From Pseudomonas kribbensis (GTDB taxonomy: Bacteria > Pseudomonadota > Gammaproteobacteria > Pseudomonadales > Pseudomonadaceae): 64,000 nucleotides of DNA. The notes under the pieces were generated by a model. The model saw only the letters and a program-made list of their open reading frames with translations. It was not told where the DNA came from and did no database searches. Location: the NCBI RefSeq assembly GCF_003352185.1, contig NZ_CP029608.1, positions 5,870,501 to 5,934,500 on the forward strand. The letters run 5' to 3'. A program made the position numbers and the translations under genes. This document shows, in pieces, positions 27,201 through 36,033 of this stretch. The stretch's first letter is position 1, and every line of letters begins with the position of its first letter.

Positions 27201-30190
27201 TCATGGAAAAACCGCTCGCTGACCGCCAGGCTGCTTTCTTCCACCGCGCCATACAAATCCAGCAAGGCTTCGCACAACACATCCACCGGCAGCAGGTCCG
27301 CCAGGTGCGCGGCCTCGCCGAGGGTCGTCAGTTCATCCAGCAGCGCACTTAGCTCCTGGCGCTCGCCGGGATGCTGCTGCCAGCGCTGCAAAAGGTTTTC
27401 GGCGTCGAGCAGGATGTCCATGCCCTGAGCCAGGAAGTTGTTGATCAGTTGCGGATCGCGCTTGACCCGCAGGGCACTGCTCGGTGCATTGAGGATGGAT
27501 TCGAGGCGTTCGCTCAGCAGGGTTTCGGTACGCTTGATCAGCGACTGCGCACCGACAATCGGCGCCAGCGGATCGTGCTTGAGCTGGCGCAGGCCAACGC
27601 GAAACAGGCCCTCGGCTTCCAACAGCAACTCCACTTCATCCAGGTCCAGGGCCAGTTGATGGGCCTTGAACTCCCGGGCCAGTTTGTCCAGCGGCGCTGC
27701 CAGTTCGGCGATCGGCAATACGCCGGCCATCGACGCACTGCCCTTGAGGGTGTGCAGCGCACGCTGCAATTCATCGCTGGCCTGCAACGGCACGTGTTCG
27801 GCGGCCTGATCAAGAAAGCGGTTGAGGCTGGCGAGGTGGGTTTCGGCTTCGTTGCGGAAGATCTCCAGCAACAGCGGATCGAGCGCTGCGACATCTTCCA
27901 CGTCTTCGGCCGGCAGCGGCGTGTCGCCCTTGGCCAATGCATGGGCCCGGGCCGCGAGGTGATCGACATCCTGGCGCTGACGCTGACCATTGATGGCGAA
28001 TTCGGCGATCAGGTCCGGCAGCAACAGCAGCGTATCGGCCAGCAATTGCTGCACCGCCGGCGCCGGTTCAACGCTGTGTTCCAGCACACGGTTGAGCAGG
28101 TTTTCCACCGCCCAGGCCAGCTCGCCGAGTACCAGCGCACGGACCATGCGTCCACTGCCTTTCAGGGTGTGAAAGGCCCGGCGCAGCTCACTGAGAGCTG
28201 CACGGTCCTGCGGATCGGCGGTCCAGCGCGGCAGGTAGTCGCGCAGCACATCGAGCACTTCCTCGGTCTCTTCGAGGAACACTTCACGCAACTCATCGTC
28301 CACCGGCTCTTCATCGGGGGGCGGCGGCAGAAGGCTGCCGGGCGTAGTCAGTGCCGGCGGGTTGACTGCCGACACCGGGCTGGCCAGCACATCGGCCAGC
28401 GACTGGGCGATTTGCGGGTCATCGAGTTCCTGCAGGTCCTGCATCACCAGCGCTTCGCTGGGACTGAGCACATCCTCGAGCACGGGTACACGCTGTTCGC
28501 TGGGCGGCTCGTCAGGAAAGTAGCCGAGACGGGCCAGGCTCTTCTGCGCGACATCCAGCAGCTGCTCGCTCGGTGCCTGCGGGTCATCGGTCAGGCGTTC
28601 GAGGTAATACTCGAGACTGGTGATGACATCCGCGAGGTTGTCCAGTTGCTGCCAGCCCGGCTCGTGGGGATCGAGCAGCAGATGCTCGCGGATGAAGCCG
28701 TTGCAGGCTTCCAGCAAACTCGCCGCACGGGTCAGCGGAATCATCGCCAGCGCACCGCGCACCTGAGTCAGCAGCGCCGGCAACGGTTGCAGTTGCTGGC
28801 GATCCCAGTCGGCGTCGATGTAGTCGACGATCATGTCCTTGGCCTGTTGCAGGCAGATACGTGCTTCCTTGATCACGATCTGGTGGATCTGCGTCAGGTC
28901 GGTGGTGGGCAGACGCGAGTCTTCCGGGCTCTCCGGTTCCACCGTGCCGACCATCCCGGCCAGGGTCGCTTCGACGTAGAGCAAGGCGCCGGCGACATCC
29001 ATCAGCGTGGCGTCGTTCGGTTCGCGCTGGCCCTGAGCCAGGCTGAGCACCACCGCCAGTTGATCGATGATGACCTTGCGCGGCTGGCCGAAACCGAGCA
29101 CCGCCAGGGTGTCGGCGATCTGCCGCAGCGGCGCCAGCAGGCTGTCCAGATCCGAGGTGTGCTGGCGGTCGCTGCGCACGAACAGGTCGAGGCGTTCCTT
29201 GACCCGCACCAGTTCTTCGCACAGCGCCGCGAGCACCGAGCGCATCGCATCGCGGTCGGGGCCGGCCAGGCGTGCGCGTTCTTCGTCGACCATCGCGCTG
29301 TCGGGCAACGCGTCGTCCAGAGAGTAGCGATCTTTCATGGTCAGCATCTGCCCGGTGGGATGTTCGGCTTTGGCAATATAGAACAGCAGGCTTTTGAACA
29401 GCTCGGGCGGCGGTGGCTGGTTGAGGCCGGCCATGCCTTGTTCGAGCAGGCGCTTGAGTTCCTTGTCGGCGTCCTTGAACAGGCTGCGCAGGGCCGGGCT
29501 GTTGGCGATCCGCCCTTCGCGCATGCCCTCGACCAGCGCCGAGGCGACTTGCCACAACGGACTCAAGGGTGCATCGCCACTCAAGGCTTCGAGGCGGGTG
29601 AAGACTTTGCTCAGGTAACCGAGGTGCGTCTGGTCGTCCTGTTCGCGGAGCAAGCCCACCAGCGCCATCTGCAACATTTGCCGCAGCTTGCGCAGCACAT
29701 TGGGTAAATCGGTCGGTTCCAGCAGGGCCAGCGCTTGCGGGCTCAGCGGCGGCAACTCCGGCAATTGCGGGCTGAACAGGCTGGTCTCTGACAACAGGCT
29801 TTCGCCCCGGGCGCTGCGCAAATCGTTGATCAGCGGCAGCACCACCAGCGGCAAGTCACGGCGTGCACTTTGCACACGGTCGAGGTAGGTCGGCAGTTGG
29901 CCGAAGGCCTGCAACAACAGGTGCAAGGCTTCGTCGCGGTGGCTGACGCGGTCGTTCTGCAGGGCTTCGACCAGATGCTCCATCTCTTCGGCGAGCAAGG
30001 CCGCGCCGTAGAACTCGACCATCTGCAAACTGCCGTGGACCTGATGGATGCACGCCAGGCACTCGTCCAGCCCGGGCACGGACTGCGGATCGTCGAGCAC
30101 GGCTTCGATGGCCTGATGCGCCTGCCTCAGCGTTTCGGCAATTTCGCCCTTGACCCATTCGAGGGCCACGTAGTCGTGCCGGTCGCCCAT
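24278..30190 (-). CDS. chpA: Hybrid chemotaxis histidine kinase/response regulator ChpA
   Basis: A 1970-residue CheA-type hub of the type IV pilus chemosensory system. Phosphotransfer histidines are visible at 49 (HQVHG), 674 and 813 (HTLKGS), 1116 and 1258 (HTLKGG). Two further modules carry threonine in the equivalent place: T475 (TQVRG) and T955 (TTLGE). The kinase core begins near 1368, with the N box EHMLRNAVDHG (1554-1564) and Gly boxes DDGAGV and GRGVGMDVV. A CheW-like domain follows (about 1690-1825), then a receiver with Asp1899 (LLDIEMPRMDG). P. aeruginosa ChpA is about 500 residues longer. The start at 30190 follows GGAG and gives MGDRHDYVALEW. Confidence 0.95.
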   Translation of the reverse strand: MGDRHDYVALEWVKGEIAETLRQAHQAIEAVLDDPQSVPGLDECLACIHQVHGSLQMVEFYGAALLAEEMEHLVEALQNDRVSHRDEALHLLLQAFGQLPTYLDRVQSARRDLPLVVLPLINDLRSARGESLLSETSLFSPQLPELPPLSPQALALLEPTDLPNVLRKLRQMLQMALVGLLREQDDQTHLGYLSKVFTRLEALSGDAPLSPLWQVASALVEGMREGRIANSPALRSLFKDADKELKRLLEQGMAGLNQPPPPELFKSLLFYIAKAEHPTGQMLTMKDRYSLDDALPDSAMVDEERARLAGPDRDAMRSVLAALCEELVRVKERLDLFVRSDRQHTSDLDSLLAPLRQIADTLAVLGFGQPRKVIIDQLAVVLSLAQGQREPNDATLMDVAGALLYVEATLAGMVGTVEPESPEDSRLPTTDLTQIHQIVIKEARICLQQAKDMIVDYIDADWDRQQLQPLPALLTQVRGALAMIPLTRAASLLEACNGFIREHLLLDPHEPGWQQLDNLADVITSLEYYLERLTDDPQAPSEQLLDVAQKSLARLGYFPDEPPSEQRVPVLEDVLSPSEALVMQDLQELDDPQIAQSLADVLASPVSAVNPPALTTPGSLLPPPPDEEPVDDELREVFLEETEEVLDVLRDYLPRWTADPQDRAALSELRRAFHTLKGSGRMVRALVLGELAWAVENLLNRVLEHSVEPAPAVQQLLADTLLLLPDLIAEFAINGQRQRQDVDHLAARAHALAKGDTPLPAEDVEDVAALDPLLLEIFRNEAETHLASLNRFLDQAAEHVPLQASDELQRALHTLKGSASMAGVLPIAELAAPLDKLAREFKAHQLALDLDEVELLLEAEGLFRVGLRQLKHDPLAPIVGAQSLIKRTETLLSERLESILNAPSSALRVKRDPQLINNFLAQGMDILLDAENLLQRWQQHPGERQELSALLDELTTLGEAAHLADLLPVDVLCEALLDLYGAVEESSLAVSERFFHEAQQAHEALINMLDELAAGQEITPQPQRIRALHELLDEGLDPSAMGLIRSDGSRTLSISELGSATAELQKSTGIGADDEIVEIFLEEAVDILDSAGQALQRWLNDPENGAPLSSLQRDLHTLKGGARMAEVEAVGDLAQELENLYEGLVDRRYNHSDALGRLLQQSHERLALFLDQLHEHQPLKPAQELIDAIRQFRQGQSGGPETPPEAASHDGAGHDPELLEIFLEEGFDIIENSGAALLRWQAEPGNRQEVETLLRDLHTLKGGARMVEIGPIGDLAHELEYLYESLSSGTLQSSAELFALLQRGHDRLAQMLDAVRAGQPCPPADRLIGAIQNFSHPVAVETPAPILPVPLKTEPAAPAAEAGADMVKVSAELLDELVNLAGETSIFRGRIEQQVSDAQTALNEMETTIERMRDQLRRLDTETQGRILSRQQVDAERLGYEEFDPLEMDRHSQLQQLSRALFESASDLLDLKETLDRRTHDAENLLQQQGRINTELQEGLMRTRMVPFERMLPRLKRIVRQVAEELNKDVAFTVGNAEGEMDRNVLERMAAPLEHMLRNAVDHGLEPAEVRLAAGKPAQGQISLDLSREGSDIVFDIRDDGAGVPLDAVRRKAIKRGLLAPNAEISDREVLQFILQPGFSTAEKITQISGRGVGMDVVHEEVRQLGGTMSIDSVPGQGVHFRIRLPFTVSVNRALMVQCGEDQYAIPLNTIDGIVRVLPNELDGHFRHDPPRYEYGGQRYELCYLGELLKTAPRPKLLGQSLPLPVLLVQCNDRHIAVQVDAMAGTREIVVKSLGPQFAAVQGVSGATILGDGRVVLILDLLAPIRAMQARLPQRPASHEIDSEPQKPLLVLVVDDSVTVRKVTSRLLERHGMNVLTAKDGVDAMLLLEEHMPDLMLLDIEMPRMDGFEVATQVRHDERLQHLPIIMITSRTGQKHRDRAMAIGVNDYLGKPYQESVLLESIALWSKKHA

Positions 30191-30225
30191 AACCACTCCG
30201 CTCGACATGATCTCGCCCGCAGGCC

Positions 30226-32286
30226 TCACGCCTTGCCCGTGGCGGGCGTTGCCGCCGCCGGCAAGGTGAACCCGGACACCGAACGCCGCAACTGGCTGGC
30301 CATTTTCGTCAGGTTGCCGATGCTTTCGGCGGTGGCCGTGGAACCGGACGAGGTCTGCGAGGTGATCTGCTGGATCACGTTCATCGTCAGGGAAATCTGC
30401 CCGGCCGAAGATGTCTGCTGCTGCGCCGCGTTGGAAATGCTCTGGATCAGCGCCGCGAGGGTCTTGGACACGCCTTCGATTTCTTCCAGGGCCACACCGG
30501 CATCCTGCGCCAGCCGCGCGCCGCGCACCACTTCGGTGGTGGTCTGCTCCATGGAAATCACGGCTTCGTTGGTGTCGGTCTGGATCGCACGCACCAGCGT
30601 CTCGATCTGCCGGGTCGCGGCGGACGAACGTTCGGCCAGCCGTTGCACTTCGTCGGCCACCACGGCAAAACCGCGCCCGGCGTCACCGGCCATCGACGCC
30701 TGAATCGCCGCGTTGAGCGCAAGGATGTTGGTCTGGTCGGCAATGTCGTCGATCAGGCTGACGATGTCGCCGATTTCCTGGGACGACTCGCCCAGGCGCT
30801 TGATGCGTTTGGCGGTGTCCTGAATCTGTTCGCGGATGTTGTCCATGCCGTGGATGGTGTTGTGCACCACCTCGTTGCCCTTGTTGGCGATTTCCACCGA
30901 ACGCTCGGCCACCGCCGAGGATTCGGCGGCGTTGGCCGACACCTGGTCGATGGACTGGGCCATGTCGTTGATCGCCGTCGAGGCTTCGGAAATCTGCTGG
31001 GCCTGATGCTCCGAGGCCTGCGCCAGGTGCATGGCGGTGGCCTGGGTTTCCTGCACCGCGGCGGCGACCTGGCCGGCAGTCAGGTTGATGGTCGCCACCA
31101 GGTCGCGCAACTGGTCGACGGAATAGTTGATCGAGTCGGCGATGGTCCCGGTGAAGTCTTCGGTCACCGAGGCGGTCACCGTCAGGTCACCGTCGGCGAG
31201 GTCTTCGATCTCGTCCAGCAGGCGCATGATCGCGTTCTGGTTGCGCTCGTTCTTCTCGGCGGTCTCGCGCAGCTGACGGTTGGTTTCCCGGACCATGACC
31301 ATGCCGATCAGGATGATCGACGCCAGTGCCAGCAGGCCCAGCACGTAACCGCCGATGGTGTCGGTACTGCGCCCACCGGCGAGGTTCTCGAAACCTGTGG
31401 CCAGGTGCGAGGCTTCGTCGAGCAGGGTCTGCGACAGGCTGAAGATATTGGTGGCGGACTCGCGGACCTTGAACAGCTCCGGCGAGGTTTCGAGGATTTC
31501 ATCTACCGAACCGGAGACAAACTGGAACAGCTCGGCAATTTCGCTCAGGCGCGCACGGGCATCACGGTCCTCGACCTGGCTGATCTTCAGCGTCGGGTTG
31601 CCTTGCAGCATGCCGTTGAGCACCTGACCGAAGCGCGTGGCGTCACGGCCGAAGGCATCGGCGGCCTGTTGCGAGTTTTCATCGCCGGAGAGCACGGTGT
31701 TGACCGCGCCGAGAATCCGCTCGGCCAGCAGCGACTGCCGCTGGGCCATCGCCACCTGCGCCGCCGGGGCGCCGCGTTGCAAGAGGATCTCGACGACTTT
31801 TTCGTATTCGATCTGCAGCTGCGGCACGGTTTCGGCGAGGGTCGCGGCGACCTGATGCAGGGACAGCACGGTCTGTTCGCTGGACAGAATGGCGTCGGTG
31901 TTTTTCAGCAGGCGTTCCCAGTCCAGCTGCACGGCGCGCATTTCCGGGCGTACGGTGGACGGTGCCGGCGGCAGGCCGGTGGCCGGGTCGCCCTTCTTCA
32001 GATAACCCCAGCGCTGGGCGAAATCGTTGCGCGCATCGCTGAGCAACTTGAACGCGGCGGCCTTGCCGGCGGCGGCTTCGGTGGCGTTCTTGGCGATCCG
32101 CTGCGACAGCACTCGCAGCTCGCCGGCGTGGCCGATGTACTGTTTGTCGTAGTTGGCCTGGGTGTTGAGGTAAGCGAAATTGGCGAACAGCAGCATGATG
32201 AACACGATCAGCGCGATGAACAGCACGATGATCTGCGAGCGGCTGCGCGAGCCTTCTGCGGGCTTGCTGGTTTTTGCTTTGATCAT
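30226..32286 (-). CDS. pilJ: Twitching-motility methyl-accepting chemotaxis receptor PilJ
   Basis: A 686-residue chemoreceptor. The N-terminal helix [20 protein letters not shown] (about 18-37) anchors it. A periplasmic part with two PilJ-type helical modules follows ([40 protein letters not shown]), then a second membrane helix ([16 protein letters not shown]), HAMP region and cytoplasmic signalling coil. The hairpin tip is [20 protein letters not shown]. It senses pilus or surface cues and controls ChpA through PilI. The start MIKAKTS at 32286 follows GAGG. The usual methylation enzyme gene pilK is absent: chpA begins 35 bases downstream. Confidence 0.95.
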   Translation of the reverse strand: MIKAKTSKPAEGSRSRSQIIVLFIALIVFIMLLFANFAYLNTQANYDKQYIGHAGELRVLSQRIAKNATEAAAGKAAAFKLLSDARNDFAQRWGYLKKGDPATGLPPAPSTVRPEMRAVQLDWERLLKNTDAILSSEQTVLSLHQVAATLAETVPQLQIEYEKVVEILLQRGAPAAQVAMAQRQSLLAERILGAVNTVLSGDENSQQAADAFGRDATRFGQVLNGMLQGNPTLKISQVEDRDARARLSEIAELFQFVSGSVDEILETSPELFKVRESATNIFSLSQTLLDEASHLATGFENLAGGRSTDTIGGYVLGLLALASIILIGMVMVRETNRQLRETAEKNERNQNAIMRLLDEIEDLADGDLTVTASVTEDFTGTIADSINYSVDQLRDLVATINLTAGQVAAAVQETQATAMHLAQASEHQAQQISEASTAINDMAQSIDQVSANAAESSAVAERSVEIANKGNEVVHNTIHGMDNIREQIQDTAKRIKRLGESSQEIGDIVSLIDDIADQTNILALNAAIQASMAGDAGRGFAVVADEVQRLAERSSAATRQIETLVRAIQTDTNEAVISMEQTTTEVVRGARLAQDAGVALEEIEGVSKTLAALIQSISNAAQQQTSSAGQISLTMNVIQQITSQTSSGSTATAESIGNLTKMASQLRRSVSGFTLPAAATPATGKA

Positions 32287-32299
32287 CGGTCCTCGCCTG

Positions 32300-32839
32300 T
32301 TAAACCGCGACGTGCATGAAACTCGGTGACTGCGCCAGCGCAAACAGGCTGAAAACCCGCCAGTTCTGCTCGCGCCGGAAATAGCCTTTGACGAACTCGC
32401 CCTTGGAGCCTTGCCGCTTGCGGATCGAGACGGGTTCGAAGCTGTCCTGCTCGAAGTGCTGCAAGCCGAAAACCTCATCGACCAGTACACCGGCAAAAAC
32501 GTCCTGATGTTCCACTACCAATACCCGCCGCTGCTTGCGCATCGGTGACAGCTCATGGCCGAAGAATCCGCACAGGTCCATGATCGGCAACAACCGCCCG
32601 CGCAGATTGGCGACGCCCTTGACCCAGGGCTTCACCCCCGGCATCTGGGTGAAGCGCGGTTCAGGCAGCACCTCGCTGACTTCGCCCATCGGCGCGACAT
32701 ACCAGTGCTCGCCGAGGCGAAAGCCGATGCCGCTCCAGCGATCCTGGCGCGCCGGTTGCGACGGCAGGTCCGCCGCCAGCAGGCGACAGCGCTGGTCGAT
32801 CTGCCACAACAGTTCGAACGCGGTCAGCGACTCGCTCAT
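32300..32839 (-). CDS. pilI: CheW-like adaptor PilI
   Basis: A 179-residue CheW-domain protein that couples PilJ to Chp[21 protein letters not shown] opens the domain, and [20 protein letters not shown] is the conserved CheW core. Its ATG is ten bases after the pilH stop and its end is 13 bases before pilJ, so it lies in one transcription unit with them. The length agrees with P. aeruginosa PilI. No extra domain is visible. Confidence 0.95.
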   Translation of the reverse strand: MSESLTAFELLWQIDQRCRLLAADLPSQPARQDRWSGIGFRLGEHWYVAPMGEVSEVLPEPRFTQMPGVKPWVKGVANLRGRLLPIMDLCGFFGHELSPMRKQRRVLVVEHQDVFAGVLVDEVFGLQHFEQDSFEPVSIRKRQGSKGEFVKGYFRREQNWRVFSLFALAQSPSFMHVAV

Positions 32840-32849
32840 GGCGGCGCGA

Positions 32850-33215
32850 TCAACCGGCCAGCACGTTGTTCAGGGTCTTGATCAGCGTGTCTTCGTCGAC
32901 CGGTTTGGTCAGGTAATCCCGGGCGCCCTGGCGAGTGCCCCAGACCTTGTCGGTTTCCTGATCCTTGGTGGTGATGATGATGACCGGGATGTGGCTGGTT
33001 TCAGCGTCCTTGGTCAGTTGGCGGGTCGCCTGGAAACCGTTGAGGCCGGGCATGACGATGTCCATCAGCACCGCGTCGGGTTTTTCCTGACGGGCCAGGG
33101 CCACGCCGTCGGCGCCGTTTTCGGCTTTCAATACTTCGTGGCCGTGCTTTTCCAGCATGCCGGTCAGTTTGTACATTTCGGTCGGCGAATCATCGACGAT
33201 CAGAATACGTGCCAT
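32850..33215 (-). CDS. pilH: Response regulator PilH
   Basis: A 121-residue stand-alone CheY-like receiver. ILIVDDSPTEM carries the acidic pocket, Asp52 (LMDIVMPGLNG) is the phosphoacceptor and the lysine is in LTKPVDEDTL. PilH counteracts or drains phosphate from the ChpA-PilG pathway and favours pilus retraction through PilT. The start MARILIVDD gives the same length as in P. aeruginosa; an in-frame ATG nine codons upstream adds residues outside the receiver fold. Confidence 0.95.
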   Translation of the reverse strand: MARILIVDDSPTEMYKLTGMLEKHGHEVLKAENGADGVALARQEKPDAVLMDIVMPGLNGFQATRQLTKDAETSHIPVIIITTKDQETDKVWGTRQGARDYLTKPVDEDTLIKTLNNVLAG

Positions 33216-33275
33216 GGTCTTCCCCATTTTTCTTGTCGACACCGGGCCCGCTGGCCGAGCGTCACTGTGCGTGTC

Positions 33276-33680
33276 TTACTGCGGCAAATCAGCGGCAAAG
33301 CCCGGAACATGGGCCGCAATCGCGTCGAGCAGTTCTTCCTTGCTGAAAGGTTTGGTCAAAAATTGATCGGAACCGACAATCCGCCCCTTGGCCTTGTCGA
33401 ACAGCCCGTCGCGGGACGACAGCATGATCACCGGCGTCGCCTTGAAGGCACTGTTGTTCTTGATTAAAGCGCAGGTCTGATAACCATCCAGACGCGGCAT
33501 CATGATGTCGACAAAAATGATCCCGGGGTGGTTGTCGGCGATCTTCGCCAGGGCGTCGAAACCGTCGATCGCCGTGATGACTTCGCACCCTGCATTTTTC
33601 AACAGGGTCTCGGCGGTGCGACGAATCGTTTTCGAGTCGTCGATCACCATGACCTTCAAGGCGCTGGACTGCTGTTCCAT
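33276..33680 (-). CDS. pilG: Response regulator PilG
   Basis: A 134-residue CheY-like receiver, the first gene of the Pil-Chp unit. LKVMVIDDSKTIRRTAETLL carries the acidic pocket, Asp58 (FVDIMMPRLDG) is the phosphoacceptor and FLTKPFSKEELL holds the conserved lysine. PilG transmits the ChpA signal towards pilus extension and cAMP control. Together with PilH it gives the pathway two opposing outputs, both of which are retained here although the adaptation enzymes are not. Confidence 0.95.
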   Translation of the reverse strand: MEQQSSALKVMVIDDSKTIRRTAETLLKNAGCEVITAIDGFDALAKIADNHPGIIFVDIMMPRLDGYQTCALIKNNSAFKATPVIMLSSRDGLFDKAKGRIVGSDQFLTKPFSKEELLDAIAAHVPGFAADLPQ

Positions 33681-33814
33681 AAGGGGGCTCTACCGTCGCC
33701 TTTGCGAATCAATTTGTCCGTTTTGCGATGCGTAATGGCCGGAAACCCTTGATGCTTAAGGGCCAGCACGATATGGCAGCCTTTTTAGCACAGTCTCCTG
33801 ACGCAATCTATCGA

Positions 33815-33868
33815 CGGGTTTTTCCTTGACCGAAAACCCGCCCGGAGCCACTCTGGCGGCACTTTTTT
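33815..33868 (+). other. Stem-loops and T-run upstream of gshB
   Basis: CGGGTTTT (33815-33822) pairs with AAAACCCG (33833-33840). A second small stem (CCGGAGCC with GGCGG, about 33843-33859) is followed by CACTTTTTT. Both lie in the 225-base divergent gap between pilG and gshB. They could be a leader attenuator of gshB or the end of a short untranslated RNA. Support is structural only. Confidence 0.35.
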
Positions 33869-33905
33869 CATACCGATCCGGTAGCCAATTTTCGAGGAAA
33901 ACCCA

Positions 33906-34856
33906 ATGAGTGTTCGCGTCGGGATAGTCATGGACCCAATCGCCAGCATTTCCTATAAAAAGGATAGCTCGCTGGCCATGCTGCTGGCGGCGCAGAAGCG
34001 CGGCTGGGAACTGTTCTACATGGAACAGAAGGACCTTTATCAGGGTGAAGGTCAGGCCCGGGCACGGATGAAGCCGCTGAAAGTCTTCGCCAACCCGGAA
34101 AAATGGTTCGAACTGGGCGCCGAACAGGATTCCCTGCTGAGCGACCTGAACGTGATCCTGATGCGCAAGGATCCGCCGTTCGACATGGAGTTCGTCTACT
34201 CCACCTACCTGCTCGAACAGGCCGAAACCGCCGGCGTGCTGGTGGTCAACAAACCGCAGAGCCTGCGCGACTGCAACGAGAAGCTGTTCGCTACGCTGTT
34301 CCCCCAGTGCACGCCGCCAACCGTGGTCAGCCGCCGCGCCGACGTGCTGCGTGAGTTCGCCGCCAAACATGGCGACGTGATCCTCAAGCCGCTGGACGGC
34401 ATGGGCGGTACTTCGATTTTCCGTCACCGCGTCGGCGATCCGAACCTGTCGGTGATTCTGGAAACACTGACCGCCCTCGGTACCCAGCAGATCATGGGCC
34501 AGGCCTACCTGCCGGCAATCAAGGACGGCGACAAGCGCATCCTGATGATCGACGGCGAGCCGGTGGATTACTGCCTGGCGCGGATTCCGGCCCAGGGCGA
34601 AACCCGTGGCAACCTCGCCGCCGGCGGCCGAGGCGAAGCCCGTCCGCTGACCGACAAGGATCGCTGGATCGCCGCTCAGGTCGGCCCGACATTGCGCGCG
34701 AAGGGCCTGCTGTTCGTCGGCCTGGATGTGATCGGCGAGCACCTGACCGAAATCAACGTCACCAGCCCGACCTGCATCCGCGAGATCGACAACGCGTTCG
34801 GCACCGACATCGGCGGGATGCTGATGGATGCCATCGAGAAAAAGCTGCAAGCTTGA
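33906..34856 (+). CDS. gshB: Glutathione synthetase
   Basis: A 316-residue ATP-grasp ligase that joins gamma-glutamylcysteine to glycine in the last step of glutathione synthesis. RVGIVMDPIASISYKKDSSL is the typical GshB N-terminus. DVILKPLDGMGGTSIFR carries the ATP-contact Lys and Gly loop, and GLDVIGEHLTEINVTSPTCI holds the metal-binding Glu/Asn. The length matches the E. coli enzyme. It has its own promoter region, divergent from the pil cluster, and no gsh partner nearby. Confidence 0.98.
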   Translation: MSVRVGIVMDPIASISYKKDSSLAMLLAAQKRGWELFYMEQKDLYQGEGQARARMKPLKVFANPEKWFELGAEQDSLLSDLNVILMRKDPPFDMEFVYSTYLLEQAETAGVLVVNKPQSLRDCNEKLFATLFPQCTPPTVVSRRADVLREFAAKHGDVILKPLDGMGGTSIFRHRVGDPNLSVILETLTALGTQQIMGQAYLPAIKDGDKRILMIDGEPVDYCLARIPAQGETRGNLAAGGRGEARPLTDKDRWIAAQVGPTLRAKGLLFVGLDVIGEHLTEINVTSPTCIREIDNAFGTDIGGMLMDAIEKKLQA

Positions 34857-34963
34857 TGTGCATCACATGCAGCCTGTCGCTTGATGCTTGAAGCCCAAGG
34901 CGTGAAACCAACATTGCGTTATCATGCGCGGCCTGTGAAAAACGCGATGTTGGTTTTCTTGTC

Positions 34964-35863
34964 ATGACACTTCCGTCCGATCTGCCTGCTGAACTCGCCC
35001 ACCGCGGCGTGCGCCCGGTCGATCGCCTCGGATTTACCCTGTTTCTCGCGGCGCTGATCCATCTGGCGCTGCTGCTCGGCGTGGGTTTCACCATGGTCGA
35101 GCCCAAGCAGATCAGCAAAACCCTGGAAATCACCCTCGCCACCTTCAAGAGCGAAACCAAGCCCAAGAAGGCCGATTTCCTCGCCCAGGAAAACCAGGAA
35201 GGCAGCGGCACCCTCGACAAGAAGGCGATCCCCAAGACCACCGAGGTCGCGCCGTTCCAGGACAATCAGGTCAAGAAAGTCACCCCGCCACCGGCCGCCA
35301 AACCGGAAGTGCAGGAAGCCGCGCCCAAGGCTGCGGTAACCACCGTCGCGCCGAAACCGAAAAAGGCGCCGACCAAGAAAGAAGAAGCCAAGACCGAGAC
35401 CAAACCGACGGTCGATGCGCCGACTTTCGACAGCTCGCAGCTCTCCAGCGACATCGCCAGCCTCGAAGCCGAACTGGCCAACGAACAACAGCTGTACGCC
35501 AAGCGCCCGCGCATTCACCGCCTCAGCGCGGCCTCGACCATGCGTGACAAGGGTGCCTGGTACAAGGACGAATGGCGCAAGAAGGTCGAGCGCATCGGCA
35601 ACCTCAATTACCCCGAAGAAGCCCGGCGCCAACAGATTTACGGCAATTTGCGTCTGATGGTGTCGATCAACCGCGACGGCTCGCTGTATGAAGTGCTGGT
35701 GCTGGAATCTTCCGGCCAGCCACTGCTGGATCAGGCGGCGCAGCGCATCGTGCGGCTGGCCGCGCCTTTCGCACCGTTTACCGGGGATCTGTCGGACATC
35801 GACCGGCTGGAAATCATCCGTACCTGGAAATTCGCCCGGGGCGACAAGCTCTCCAGTAACTGA
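34964..35863 (+). CDS. tonB3: TonB-family protein (TonB3-like)
   Basis: A 299-residue membrane-anchored protein. After a short cytoplasmic N-terminus, LGFTLFLAALIHLALLLGVG (about 23-42) is the single helix. A periplasmic Lys/Pro/Glu-rich spacer follows, then a TonB C-terminal domain (YPEEARRQQIYGNLRLMVSI to IRTWKF). It lacks adjacent exbB/exbD genes. By position, between gshB and algH, it matches P. aeruginosa TonB3 (PA0406), which affects twitching motility rather than iron uptake. That fits its closeness to the Pil-Chp genes, but the function here is inferred. Confidence 0.85.
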   Translation: MTLPSDLPAELAHRGVRPVDRLGFTLFLAALIHLALLLGVGFTMVEPKQISKTLEITLATFKSETKPKKADFLAQENQEGSGTLDKKAIPKTTEVAPFQDNQVKKVTPPPAAKPEVQEAAPKAAVTTVAPKPKKAPTKKEEAKTETKPTVDAPTFDSSQLSSDIASLEAELANEQQLYAKRPRIHRLSAASTMRDKGAWYKDEWRKKVERIGNLNYPEEARRQQIYGNLRLMVSINRDGSLYEVLVLESSGQPLLDQAAQRIVRLAAPFAPFTGDLSDIDRLEIIRTWKFARGDKLSSN

Positions 35864-35878
35864 CCCCCGCGGAACCCC

Positions 35879-35966
35879 TGTGGGAGCGAGCCTGCTCGCG
35901 AATGCGGTGGATCAGCTACATGAATATTGAATGACACACTGCTTTCGCGAGCAGGCTCGCTCCCAC
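35879..35966. repeat. REP doublet with GCGAA ends inward
   Basis: Two inverted copies of the GGGAGCGAGCCTGCTCGC core lie at 35879-35902 and 35944-35966. Here the TGTGGGAG end points outward and GCGAA inward, the opposite of the copies at 7963, 16267 and 23719. It lies between the tonB3-like gene and algH, 16 bases after the stop codon. Confidence 0.88.
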
Positions 35967-36033
35967 GATGGATCGATGTGTTGCTTGCATCTCCAGCTTG
36001 TCAGTTCGCCCCCCGAACGCCACACTACCGCAC

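Noticed and set aside
24284..29707. Open frames of more than 770 codons on the plus strand across chpA
   Set aside because: They run opposite a gene with many recognisable domains; their products look like low-complexity His/Arg/Gln-rich shadows.
34857..34900. GATGTGCATCACATG near the end of gshB considered as a Vfr/CRP site
   Set aside because: The half-sites are too close for the usual 22-base spacing, and the region resembles decayed repeat sequence.
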